A DNA stretch of 64,000 nt from Chryseobacterium elymi. Lineage in GTDB: Bacteria > Bacteroidota > Bacteroidia > Flavobacteriales > Weeksellaceae. The position numbers and the translations under genes are program-made. The notes below the pieces were generated by a model. The model was not told the DNA's origin. It searched no databases and saw only the letters and a program-made list of their open reading frames with translations. The stretch covers positions 1 through 64,000 of the forward strand of contig NZ_QNUH01000008.1 in the NCBI RefSeq assembly GCF_003385495.1. The letters are read 5' to 3'. Positions 45,589-56,743 of the stretch are shown piece after piece (positions within the stretch are counted from its first letter, which is position 1; every line of letters starts with the position of its first letter).

Positions 45589-45594
45589 TTAACT

Positions 45595-47040
45595 TTACTT
45601 GTTCCACCACATTTTCACATTCACATCATCTCCACCCATCTGCTGAACTGCAGCCTGATAATTAGCTGTATTCAGAACTTTAGGATTAGGCGGATACATT
45701 AATCTAAGCGGCATGACCCCGCCATTTAGAAGACCGCCATTGTTCGGAAGTACAGGAAATCCGGTTCTTCTTTTTTCAAACCATTGCTGCTGATCTACAA
45801 AGAAAAGCGCTACATATTTCTGAAGCATAATTCTTTCCATTTCAGGTTTATATGCAACATTAGGATTGCTGAAATAGTTGGCAGGCATTACTGCTCCCCA
45901 TTGTTCTATCGTTGCTTTCACCCCATTTTCATAATAAGTCTGTGCATTTCCCTGAATGACTCCTTTAAAGGCAAGCTCGGACAATATGAACTGCAGCTCA
46001 GCATAAGGATACATAAGGATTTTCAGAGGGGCTTTGGCCAGATTCTGATTGAGATTTGAAGGCTGATAATCGAATGTGGTTCCAAAGGCATACCCGGAAG
46101 GTGCTCCTTTGTATCCTATATTAACATTGTTCAGATCTTTTGCCTGGGAGAAAAACATGGCTAACCGCGGATCATTGTTTGCTTTCAGTGTTGTAACAAA
46201 AAATTCGGAAGCAGCCCTTCCCGTAGTAAAGTCCTGAGGTCTGGCAATAGGCGGCATGAGAGGAGAAACTCCCGTGATATCCAGCTTAGCTCCATCGGCA
46301 TTGCTTTGAAAAATTGGGTATACGGTAGGATTACTGATGATCTCCTGAATTCTTTCATGAACATTCACCTCGCCATTCTTACTTAAAATTCTTGTCAGCA
46401 ATCTCAAGGAAAGAGAATTGCAGAACTTTTTCCAGTTGGTGATTCCGTTTGCATCGGATTCAGCTTTATAAAACAGGTCATTCCCTGTAAGCACTTTATT
46501 GGTGATAAAAAGAGAATTGGCAGTTTTCAGATCATCCAGCAGTTTTACATAGATATCTTTCTGCCTGTCGAATTTGGGCTGTAAAATTCCTTCATCAAGT
46601 TTTGAAGCTTCAGAAAAAGGAATATCTCCATAAGTATCGGTCAGATTGGAATAGATCCATGCATTCAGTACCAATGCAATGGCTTCATAGTTTTTATCTC
46701 CTTCTTCAACGGCTGCCCTTTTCAGGTCGTCCACCTGCTTCAGCCATCGGTAGGAATTATTCCAGAATCCAGCGCCTGTATTTTCAGTGATGTAGTAACG
46801 GCTCAGCGAGTTTCCTTCATTCGGGAAATCCAGAGACACCTGCATAAGGTCGAAAGTAAAATCATTAGCCCTGTTATAGCCTACTGCAGCCATATTATAC
46901 TGGATAGGAACCAGCAGGGAACTTGCCACAGGTTTATTGATCCGGCTCTGGTCTTTATTAATCTCATCAAGGTTCCTGTCACATGACACGACAGTTCCCA
47001 AAAGCACGAAAAATGACGATATATAGATAAGTTTTTTCAT
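45595..47040 (-). CDS. SusD/RagB-family outer-membrane lipoprotein
   Basis: 481 residues. A lipoprotein signal (SFFVLLGTVVSC) is followed by the family's start NLDEINKDQSRINKP and helices with TPR-like spacing (GFWNNSYRWLKQVDDLKRAA; YEAIALVLNAWIYSNLTDTYGD). The motif YGDIPFSEA is characteristic of SusD-like proteins, as is the end MPLRLMYPPNPKVLNTANYQ. It forms the lid on the SusC barrel and binds substrate outside. The SusC gene is 12 bases upstream. It belongs to the SusD_2-like branch, whose substrates are often not polysaccharides. Confidence 0.9.
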   Translation of the reverse strand: MKKLIYISSFFVLLGTVVSCDRNLDEINKDQSRINKPVASSLLVPIQYNMAAVGYNRANDFTFDLMQVSLDFPNEGNSLSRYYITENTGAGFWNNSYRWLKQVDDLKRAAVEEGDKNYEAIALVLNAWIYSNLTDTYGDIPFSEASKLDEGILQPKFDRQKDIYVKLLDDLKTANSLFITNKVLTGNDLFYKAESDANGITNWKKFCNSLSLRLLTRILSKNGEVNVHERIQEIISNPTVYPIFQSNADGAKLDITGVSPLMPPIARPQDFTTGRAASEFFVTTLKANNDPRLAMFFSQAKDLNNVNIGYKGAPSGYAFGTTFDYQPSNLNQNLAKAPLKILMYPYAELQFILSELAFKGVIQGNAQTYYENGVKATIEQWGAVMPANYFSNPNVAYKPEMERIMLQKYVALFFVDQQQWFEKRRTGFPVLPNNGGLLNGGVMPLRLMYPPNPKVLNTANYQAAVQQMGGDDVNVKMWWNK

Positions 47041-47052
47041 TGTTCTGATTTT

Positions 47053-50025
47053 TTAAAATTTAACATTTAACTGTATCCCGACTGTTCTTGAAGCAGGCAG
47101 CTGCCCCATTTCTATTCCCGGCGTAATCGTAGAATCATCCAGTGTTGCGGCCTCCGGATCAAACAATGGGAATTTTGTCCACATCCAAAGATTTCTTCCA
47201 AATAAAGCAAGGGTTATATCGGTAACTTTCAAAGGGTCAATAATCGATTTTGGGAAAGAATAAGAAATCCTGGCGTCTCTGAGTTTGATGAATGAGGTGT
47301 CGAATGAGTTCGTTTCTACATTGGCTCTCCTGTAATAATCTGAGTAATACGTAGAAACGGGAATTCCTTTGGTATTCGGCGAGAAGCTGCCATCCGGGTT
47401 TTTAACCACACCCTGACCCACGATCAGTCCGTTCGGATTATCCCTTCCCCAAAGCGTATGTCCAAGTTTTCCCTGCTCAGACATTTTGTGATGAGACTGG
47501 GAATAGGCAATTCCTTTATACTGTCCATCAAATGAGAAACTTAAAGCGATATTCTTGTATTTAAATTCATTCTGAAGACCAGCTCTCCATTTTGGATAGG
47601 CATTTCCTATCTTTTTCATTTCTGTAGGCTTTGCGGTCAGTCCGTCACTCCCGTAAATCACCTGTCCATCCGGAGAATACATCAGGCCGTAACCGTACAT
47701 ATCTCCCAGCGAACCACCCACCACAGCATTGTAATACACCACCCCGCCTACACTTCCAATGGTATAAGGTTCACCATGGAATTCTTCAGGAAGGGAAAGA
47801 ATTTTATTTCTGTTCATGGACCAGTTGGCACTGACATTCCATGAGAAGTTTTTATTTTTTACCGGGTAAGCATTCAAGGTCATTTCAATTCCTCTGTTTC
47901 TGATCTCACCGGCATTAATGATCCTTTTGTTATAGCCTACTTCATACAATACCGGGATCACAATAGTTTGGTCTTTGGAATTGTTCTGATACGCTGTGAT
48001 ATTGTAGCTCAACCTGTTTTTAAGAATCGTAAAATCCATTCCTCCTTCGATATTTGTTATCATCTCAGGTCTTAGATCCGGATTGGGATACAACAACGGA
48101 GATTCCACGGAACCGGCAAAAGAGCTGTTTTCATAATATTTATCAAGCATGTAATTGTAGGTATCGTTCCCTACTTTCGACCATGAAAGCCTCAGTTTCC
48201 AGAAATTGAACTGATCCGACTTCATTTTGAATATATCAGACAGGACAAATGATGAAGACACTGACGGGTAGAAATAAGACCTGTTGTGTTTTGGCAGTGT
48301 ACTGCTCCAGTCATTTCTGGCCGTCACATCTACAAAAACAAGGTCTTTATAACTGAAGTTCGCCAGTGCATAGGTACTGTTTACCTGATTGTCATTAGGT
48401 TTCGGAAGCTTATTATCTAATGCTATTGCATTGGTTAGCTGATATACGCCGGCTTTATTGAGACCTATCGCCCTGTAATCATTCATGCTCTGCTCATAAT
48501 ATCTGATATTTCCTCCGGCTGATGCTGTTACGCCAAAGTCTCCGAATTTATTCTTATAGGTAAATAAAATATCATTATTCAAATCTAAATATTTGATATA
48601 CTGCTCTCTATAATAACCTTTCAGGTAGTTAGCAGAGCTCCAAGGTCTTCTCTGTGTACGGAACTCATTGCTCCATTCCAGGCCGGATTTGAAAGCCACA
48701 TCAAAGTTTTTCGCAAACTGATAGTTTACGTTAATATTTCCGGTAATGATCTTTTTATCTTTAGAATTCAGATTTTCATAAGCAATAACATAGGGGTTAT
48801 CGATATATGAACTGAAAGGATGAATCTGGTCTACCTGCTCCTGTCCATTCTTCCAGATAGGTCTGTACCACGCCAGATCTACATTTGGATTCTGGAAGAT
48901 CATGAAATAGGAGATCGACTGGTTGTTGTACCCTGTAGCCGGAAGGTTATCACTTTTGGTCTGGCTGAAATTCAGTTTGGTCCCAACCCTTAATTTACGG
49001 CTCATCTTATGATCAACAGATACTGCTGCGTTCAGCCTGTCAAAGCCTGTATTCGGCATCATCCATTCATTTTTAAGGTAAGAAAGAGATGATCTGAAAG
49101 CAGTTGTTTCATTAGAATGCTCTAATGATAAACTGTTTGAATAGGTGGTTCCTGTCTGCCAGAAATCTTTGATGTTATTTTTGTAGGGTCTCCAGAGCTG
49201 TCTTTCTTTACTCTGTCCCTCTACTGAAGGATCATACTGAAAATAATACTGCCCGTCAAATTTCGGCCCGAAGGCGCTGCTGGTAGAACCGGTATTCACT
49301 CCGTCTGCCGAAGCTCCGTAAGAGTAGTAATAATTTCCGTTCTTATCTTTCTGCATGGTTCCCTGCCCGTATTCATACTGGTAATCCGGCCATTTAAGAA
49401 CGCTGTCAAAGCTGGTATAGGAGTTCAGTGTAACCTGAATTTTTCCTTTTTTTGTTTTTCCGGATTTGGTGGTGATCATAATAGCTCCCCTGGATCCTCT
49501 GGAACCGTACAGTGCAGATGCACTAGGTCCTTTCAGAACAGTAACAGATTCTATATCATCCGGATTAATGCTGTTGTAGCTGTCTCCATAATCAATCGGA
49601 AGATCGCCTCCTGAACCTGCGCCGTAAGCTGAAGTTCCGGTTCCATTCCTTTTGTCACTTAAAGGAACACCATCTACAACGATTAGTGCCCCGTTATTTC
49701 CCATATTCATGGAAACATCTCCGCGGAGTGTGATACGGCTGGTTCCCAGTGGCCCCGCCCCTGCTGTCTGAACTTTCAGTCCGGCCACTTTTCCTTCCAA
49801 TGCCTGCGCCCAGTTGTTATTCTGGGTTTTGAGGATTTCTTCTGATTTTACGGTTTGAGTAGAGTACCCTAAAGACTTATCCTGTCTTTTGATTCCCAAA
49901 GCGGTTACCACCACCTCATCAATGCCTTTAACAGTATCTTTTTTCGTTTTCTGCTGAGCTGCCAGATTGACGCTGATCAATCCAAGCAACGACAAAACCA
50001 GTAGTTTTTGTGTCTCTTTACGCAT
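47053..50025 (-). CDS. SusC/RagA-family TonB-dependent transporter
   Basis: 990 residues. After the signal peptide (LLVLSLLGLISVNLAAQ) the plug begins almost at once: KGIDEVVVTALGIKRQDKSL, GRGSRGAIMITTKSG-type text with SVTVLKGPSASALYGSRG. The N-terminal carboxypeptidase-like domain usual in SusC proteins is missing. The barrel ends in a classical aromatic terminus (RTVGIQLNVKF). With the SusD partner it imports a large ligand across the outer membrane. The -7 box TAATTTTG lies 16 bases upstream. The lack of the N-terminal domain, together with the phosphoesterase downstream, argues for a non-glycan substrate. Confidence 0.93.
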   Translation of the reverse strand: MRKETQKLLVLSLLGLISVNLAAQQKTKKDTVKGIDEVVVTALGIKRQDKSLGYSTQTVKSEEILKTQNNNWAQALEGKVAGLKVQTAGAGPLGTSRITLRGDVSMNMGNNGALIVVDGVPLSDKRNGTGTSAYGAGSGGDLPIDYGDSYNSINPDDIESVTVLKGPSASALYGSRGSRGAIMITTKSGKTKKGKIQVTLNSYTSFDSVLKWPDYQYEYGQGTMQKDKNGNYYYSYGASADGVNTGSTSSAFGPKFDGQYYFQYDPSVEGQSKERQLWRPYKNNIKDFWQTGTTYSNSLSLEHSNETTAFRSSLSYLKNEWMMPNTGFDRLNAAVSVDHKMSRKLRVGTKLNFSQTKSDNLPATGYNNQSISYFMIFQNPNVDLAWYRPIWKNGQEQVDQIHPFSSYIDNPYVIAYENLNSKDKKIITGNINVNYQFAKNFDVAFKSGLEWSNEFRTQRRPWSSANYLKGYYREQYIKYLDLNNDILFTYKNKFGDFGVTASAGGNIRYYEQSMNDYRAIGLNKAGVYQLTNAIALDNKLPKPNDNQVNSTYALANFSYKDLVFVDVTARNDWSSTLPKHNRSYFYPSVSSSFVLSDIFKMKSDQFNFWKLRLSWSKVGNDTYNYMLDKYYENSSFAGSVESPLLYPNPDLRPEMITNIEGGMDFTILKNRLSYNITAYQNNSKDQTIVIPVLYEVGYNKRIINAGEIRNRGIEMTLNAYPVKNKNFSWNVSANWSMNRNKILSLPEEFHGEPYTIGSVGGVVYYNAVVGGSLGDMYGYGLMYSPDGQVIYGSDGLTAKPTEMKKIGNAYPKWRAGLQNEFKYKNIALSFSFDGQYKGIAYSQSHHKMSEQGKLGHTLWGRDNPNGLIVGQGVVKNPDGSFSPNTKGIPVSTYYSDYYRRANVETNSFDTSFIKLRDARISYSFPKSIIDPLKVTDITLALFGRNLWMWTKFPLFDPEAATLDDSTITPGIEMGQLPASRTVGIQLNVKF

Positions 50026-50041
50026 ATCCTTTTTGTTTGCG

Positions 50042-50049
50042 CAAAATTA
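50042..50049 (-). promoter_or_regulatory. Promoter -7 box TAATTTTG of the SusC operon
   Basis: It matches TAnnTTTG, 16 bases before the start codon, implying a leader of only about 10 bases. Confidence 0.55.
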
Positions 50050-50286
50050 AAACGACAATATGGCTATGGTTTTAATACCATTTTAACATTTATTAAAATA
50101 TTGTTAAACAAATTATGAACCTAAGTTTAACACATTACATATATACATGATATTCAACCATTTAAATAATTAATAATTTTTAACACTGTTTTATATCTTC
50201 ATTAGTATACCTTTATTGTCTTTCTCTGAAAAATAAATATAGCGTACTGGCTTTCAATCAATAAATCATTCAAACACAGACATAAA

Positions 50287-50312
50287 AAAGCCTGTTTCTA
50301 AAATGAAACAGG
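50287..50312 (-). terminator. Terminator of the glycerophosphodiesterase gene
   Basis: The arms AGCCTGTTT and AAACAGGCT with T-rich sequence after them on the reverse strand, about 40 bases past the stop codon. Confidence 0.85.
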
Positions 50313-50354
50313 CTGTAAAATTTCAATACGGCTTTATTTTTAAGCCAAAATCTG

Positions 50355-51101
50355 TTATTTATTCTTCAGCTGATCAGGAATATTGGTGGTAATAAAACCT
50401 ATTCCCTGATTTTTTAATTCCTGATAAACTGCCGGATCATTTACCGTCCAGGAATTTGTGATCAATCCCAGTGCTTTTGCCTCAGAAATCCATGTTGGGT
50501 TTTTCTGGAAAACGCTGTAATGGTAGTCCATACCATCAAGACCTTCTTTTTTGATCTGTTCCGGAGAAAGCTCTCCGTTCAGGTATTGTACCTTGAACTT
50601 CGGCTCCAGCTTTTTGATCTGTTTGCAGATGTTCAGGCTGAAAGAAATATATTCACTCTGCCCTTCCAGTTTCATGTCTTTAATCATTGTAAGGGTTTTC
50701 TGAGTGATCTCATTTTCTATTTCCGGAGTTTTGGCAGGTTTGATCTCAACAATAAGTTTTAAAGAAGGATCTTTTTTGCCCTGCTTCAGATACTCTTTTA
50801 ACGTGGGAAACTTTTCACCATTCGATAGCTTCAATGTTTCCAGCTCTTTGAAATTCGTTTCAGAGACTTCCATTTTGCCATGATGTTCGTCATGATTAAT
50901 CACAAGAACGCCGTCTTTGGTCATTCTTACATCGAATTCCGATCCGTATATCTTTAATTTTTGGGCATTTTCCAAAGATTTAATAGAATTTTCCGTAGTA
51001 GGCGGCTGAGCCTGGAAATAGCCTCTGTGCGCGATAATCTGGGTTTGTGCCTTCATTACGACTGTGCTTAAAACTGCTAACCCTAAGATAAATTTTTTCA
51101 T
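50355..51101 (-). CDS. Glycerophosphodiester phosphodiesterase
   Basis: 248 residues with a signal peptide (KKFILGLAVLSTVVMKAQ). The family motifs are IIAHRGYFQAQPPTTENS (catalytic His-Arg), FDVRMTKDGVLVINHDEH (metal-binding Glu/Asp and second His) and LKLIVEIKP, LGLITNSWTV and GIGFITTNIPDQL at the end. It hydrolyses glycerophosphodiesters from phospholipids to glycerol 3-phosphate and an alcohol in the periplasm. It stands between the Oar-like receptor and the SusC operon, both same-strand, and fits a phosphoester scavenging set. Confidence 0.9.
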   Translation of the reverse strand: MKKFILGLAVLSTVVMKAQTQIIAHRGYFQAQPPTTENSIKSLENAQKLKIYGSEFDVRMTKDGVLVINHDEHHGKMEVSETNFKELETLKLSNGEKFPTLKEYLKQGKKDPSLKLIVEIKPAKTPEIENEITQKTLTMIKDMKLEGQSEYISFSLNICKQIKKLEPKFKVQYLNGELSPEQIKKEGLDGMDYHYSVFQKNPTWISEAKALGLITNSWTVNDPAVYQELKNQGIGFITTNIPDQLKNK

Positions 51102-51161
51102 AATACAATTAGATAATTAAATAAAAAACTTAAAACATTTGATAAAGGTAATGTTTAAATG

Positions 51162-54100
51162 TTAAAAGCTGTATTTGGCTCCGATCTGGATCTGGTAAGG
51201 GTTTCCAGAAAGGGGTGCCAGGCCGCTGGTATTTTTAACATATTCAAACTGTTGGGTAGCATGGTTGAATTGGGTAACCCTGTACAGAGCCATATTTCCA
51301 TAAGACTTATTCACCCCCCATTCTTTATTAAGAAGGTTTGCCAGGTTGAAAATATCTACAGAAAGCTCAAATGCACCGATCTTTTCAAATTTAAATTTCT
51401 TCGCAACACGAACATCCCACACTCCGTAAAAACCATTTTTACCTCCGTTACGTTCTGCAATGGCATTGTTATATTTTTCAACATAATCTTTCAGTGCCTG
51501 CCCTACTTCCGGATCGTTAAGAAGCGGCTGGGTAATAATTTCCGGGAAAATGTAAGCAAGATCATTAGAATCTACGAAATCACCGTTAATGTTTCCTCCT
51601 GCAGTCACCGAGAAACGTGTTCCTCCGATTCCTGAATATCTTACACCTAATGTAAACCCTGCAATGGTGGGCGAATTACCGTAAACTACAATCTTATTTC
51701 TGAACTGGTTATCAGAATAGCCCATTCTTAAATCTCTCGGATCACCCTGGACCGGAGTAGACAGTGTTGCAGAATTCGCCACATTCCCGTTATATGAGGT
51801 ATTATCCTTGATATCAGACCATGTGTAACTTGCAGTAACCTCCCCATCTTTCCAGTACCGGTAACTGGTATCCACCACGAATGAGAATTGATTTACTTTT
51901 CCATCGCTTACAAGCTCAAGTACCCTTCCAAAGTTTTTATTGATTCTTCCTTCTTTCCAGTCGATACTCACACTTTTATTATCATTATTGATGATAGTAG
52001 ATGCAGGTACATACACCCCTCTTCCGCCTTCATTGGCTAGAGTGAAAAATGGATTAGCCTTCATGTTCCTGTCATAATAGAAGTAGTTGTTTCTTCCCAG
52101 TGCCATATATCCGGCAATTCCCGCTCTGAATCTTTCATTAAAGAAGTGAGTATAGGAGATATTCGCTTTATAAACAATTGGAATTTTTGCGTCTTTTCCT
52201 GTATAATTGATAGTCGGAATCTGATACTGTGAAAGTGAAGGAACCGTTCCATAGTCATTTCTATATCCTGGAAAATCGGGAGTCAGACCAACAGCGCCGG
52301 GATTCACATCTACTGTTGCCAAATGTTTTCCGTCAAAAACAAGATTATTGATTACCATATAGTTGTTGATGTCGGAAGAGAAGATTCCCGCACCAAATTT
52401 TAAGAAATCTTTATTCTTTTCATTGATATTCCAATCAAATTGAAATCTTGGCTGAATAACAAAAGATTTGATCTGATTATCGGTTCTGATTCCCATTTCG
52501 TCAAAAAGCTTTTGATTGAATTCAGCTTTAGGGTATCCTCCATAATCGAATCTTAATCCTGTCATAAAGTCAAGGCCTGTTGCTATTTTGGTCTGGATCT
52601 GTCCATATACTCCTGCATTCCAGATACTGGATTTTACAGACGGATCGTCCATCAACGGTACTTCCCTGTAGAATCTGTAAGGAGTGAGATTGTCGAAATT
52701 CGTCATTCCCTGAAACTGGAACCTTCCGTTCACTTCACTTCCGTAGATAGATTTTGATCTCGTATACATCAAATCTGCCCCAAAAGTATATTTAATTTTA
52801 TCCGTATTGTAGTATAGGTTATCCACAATCTGGAATACATTATTCCGGAAACCTTCCTGAGCAAAACGGTGTCCTCCAATCTGAATATTGGTTGCCCCAA
52901 CACTGGATACTACTCCTTCAACTACAGCTCTCGGAACTGTTTTTCCTAATTCGTTGTTCTGATAACTGTCCTGAAATGTGTATAGATACTGTGCCTTAAG
53001 CTCATTTGTAAGATTTGGCTTTAAGTTTGATCTTAAAGTTAAGAGTAAGCTATTGTCAATATTCTTATCATTTCCGTACGATTCGAAGAAATTGATCGCG
53101 GTATTGTCTCCCAATCCATTCTTATTAAGGTCGTAGGTGAAATTATTCCTTAACGTCAATAAGTTTTTTTCATTGATCTGCCAATCTAAACGTAAAAAAC
53201 CTGCATCGGAATTTCTTACTTTGTCGAACGAACCAAACTGAGGTGAATTTCCAACTCCGTATTTTTTCCTTGCAATATCAAGGAACTGGTTCAGCGTCTC
53301 GGTTGTTGTATTAAATCTCTTCTCGTCATCTTTAGATTTTATATCCGCAATAATCAACGGTCTTGAATCCAGCTGATGATCCCATGCCACAAAGAAGTGT
53401 AGTTTATTTTTAATGATCGGCCCGCCTAATGAGAACCCAAACTGGGAAGTAGAGAAATCATTTTCCCTTTTGTTTCCCCTGATGTCATACGGACTGGAAA
53501 GCCAGTTGGTTCTCAGATATTCCCAAGCGCTTCCTGAAAATTTATTTGTACCGGATTTCGTAACGGCACTTACCGTTCCACCGCCGCTTCTTCCCAATGT
53601 CACATCATACTGGTTGGTGGTGATTTTAAATTCACGAACAGCTTCTATAGAAATAGAGAAGGGTGCACCGCTTCGGCTGGTTGTAGATCCCGCAGAGGTA
53701 GGATTTTTAGCCGTCATCCCATCAATCGTAAAATTGGTTGAAGAACCCAGCTGCCCGGAAAGACTCCCCCCTTTTCCGCTTAGTGGGGATAAGTCTATAA
53801 GATTGGTGAAATTTCTTCCGTTTACCGGAAGCATACTGATATTTTTCGCTGAAATTGCGGTAGCCGCTCCAAGGTTTCCTATTTTATTTTTCAGATTTCC
53901 GGTAACTACTACTTCTTCAATCTGCTTTTCCCCATCGTCTAAGCTCATATTTACTGTAACCTGATCCCCAAAGTTAACGTTGTAACCTTCTTTTTTTTCC
54001 TCGTTCACGATCACCGTATATGGTCCGCCCAAAGGGATTTCTTTGAAGATATATTCTCCTTTAGAGTTGGTCTCTGTTTCCGTCCTGAACCCTGTTGACT

Positions 54101-54248
54101 CGTTCACAATCGTTACTTTCACTTTTTCCTGAGCGATGCTGCCCAGTCCTGTTACTTTTCCCACAATAGAAGCCTGCGTAGTCTGCGCATAAGCCAGTGT
54201 TCCAAATCCCAAAAACAATAATCCTAGTACAATCTTTACTTTTCTCAT
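51162..54248 (-). CDS. Oar-like TonB-dependent receptor
   Basis: 1028 residues. The signal peptide (IVLGLLFLGFGTLAYAQ) is followed by a carboxypeptidase-regulatory-like domain (SIVGKVTGLGSIAQEKVKVT, ETETNSKGEYIFKEIPLGG), then the plug (EEVVVTGNLKNKIG; GRNFTNLIDLSPLSGKGGS; VTKSGTNKFSGSAWEYLRTN) and a barrel ending in YQIQIGAKYSF. The VPxxTVNGRNFxxL-type plug plus TKSGTNxFxGxxxxYxRN text is characteristic of Oar/OmpA-like receptors used for protein or peptide uptake. The -7 box TACCTTTG lies 18 bases upstream. There is no SusD partner. Confidence 0.9.
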   Translation of the reverse strand: MRKVKIVLGLLFLGFGTLAYAQTTQASIVGKVTGLGSIAQEKVKVTIVNESTGFRTETETNSKGEYIFKEIPLGGPYTVIVNEEKKEGYNVNFGDQVTVNMSLDDGEKQIEEVVVTGNLKNKIGNLGAATAISAKNISMLPVNGRNFTNLIDLSPLSGKGGSLSGQLGSSTNFTIDGMTAKNPTSAGSTTSRSGAPFSISIEAVREFKITTNQYDVTLGRSGGGTVSAVTKSGTNKFSGSAWEYLRTNWLSSPYDIRGNKRENDFSTSQFGFSLGGPIIKNKLHFFVAWDHQLDSRPLIIADIKSKDDEKRFNTTTETLNQFLDIARKKYGVGNSPQFGSFDKVRNSDAGFLRLDWQINEKNLLTLRNNFTYDLNKNGLGDNTAINFFESYGNDKNIDNSLLLTLRSNLKPNLTNELKAQYLYTFQDSYQNNELGKTVPRAVVEGVVSSVGATNIQIGGHRFAQEGFRNNVFQIVDNLYYNTDKIKYTFGADLMYTRSKSIYGSEVNGRFQFQGMTNFDNLTPYRFYREVPLMDDPSVKSSIWNAGVYGQIQTKIATGLDFMTGLRFDYGGYPKAEFNQKLFDEMGIRTDNQIKSFVIQPRFQFDWNINEKNKDFLKFGAGIFSSDINNYMVINNLVFDGKHLATVDVNPGAVGLTPDFPGYRNDYGTVPSLSQYQIPTINYTGKDAKIPIVYKANISYTHFFNERFRAGIAGYMALGRNNYFYYDRNMKANPFFTLANEGGRGVYVPASTIINNDNKSVSIDWKEGRINKNFGRVLELVSDGKVNQFSFVVDTSYRYWKDGEVTASYTWSDIKDNTSYNGNVANSATLSTPVQGDPRDLRMGYSDNQFRNKIVVYGNSPTIAGFTLGVRYSGIGGTRFSVTAGGNINGDFVDSNDLAYIFPEIITQPLLNDPEVGQALKDYVEKYNNAIAERNGGKNGFYGVWDVRVAKKFKFEKIGAFELSVDIFNLANLLNKEWGVNKSYGNMALYRVTQFNHATQQFEYVKNTSGLAPLSGNPYQIQIGAKYSF

Positions 54249-54266
54249 CTTTTCAAATTAGATGTG

Positions 54267-54274
54267 CAAAGGTA
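54267..54274 (-). promoter_or_regulatory. Promoter -7 box TACCTTTG of the Oar-like receptor
   Basis: It matches TAnnTTTG, 18 bases before the start codon. Confidence 0.55.
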
Positions 54275-54460
54275 TTTTGACTTTCTGAACCATCTGTTTA
54301 AGGGAGTTTTAACAAATTTTCAACTAAATCACAACATTATGTTAAATTAATTTAAACAAACGTTTTAAAATAATGATTATTAGCATTTTAAATAGTATTA
54401 CAAATGTTTAATATTTCCAGAATATTTAATTATGGTATTTTTTAATGGAATTAGTTTAGC

Positions 54461-54468
54461 TATTTTTG
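54461..54468 (+). promoter_or_regulatory. Promoter -7 box TATTTTTG of ligA
   Basis: It matches TAnnTTTG, 18 bases before the start codon. The gap of 238 bases to the divergent receptor gene holds both promoters. Confidence 0.55.
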
Positions 54469-54480
54469 CTCAAAAGATAG

Positions 54481-56493
<2,013 letters not shown>

Positions 56494-56743
56494 TTTCTTT
56501 AATAAATTAATCTGAACCCGAGTTTAAAGAAAATTAAGATTAAGGAGTTTAGAAGCTGGAAGAGGGATGGTAAAAGTAACTATTAGATTAATATTTTAGA
56601 CACTTATTATAAAATTAATTAATGGTCTTAAAAAATTAATAAATACAGGGGTTGTTCTTTTTAGCGTCCCAATAACTTCCCTCTTCCAATTTCAGGCTTC
56701 CTTATTTTATTAGAAACAGAAATGACTTATCCCGAACTCAGTT

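Noticed and set aside
51159..51635. 158-codon forward-strand frame
   Set aside because: Antisense to the barrel of the Oar-like receptor; composition is that of a mirror frame.
56551..56700. Inverted repeat with GAAGCTGGAAGAGGGA-like arms after ligA
   Set aside because: Arms are imperfect and about 110 bases apart; too weak to call an element or a terminator.
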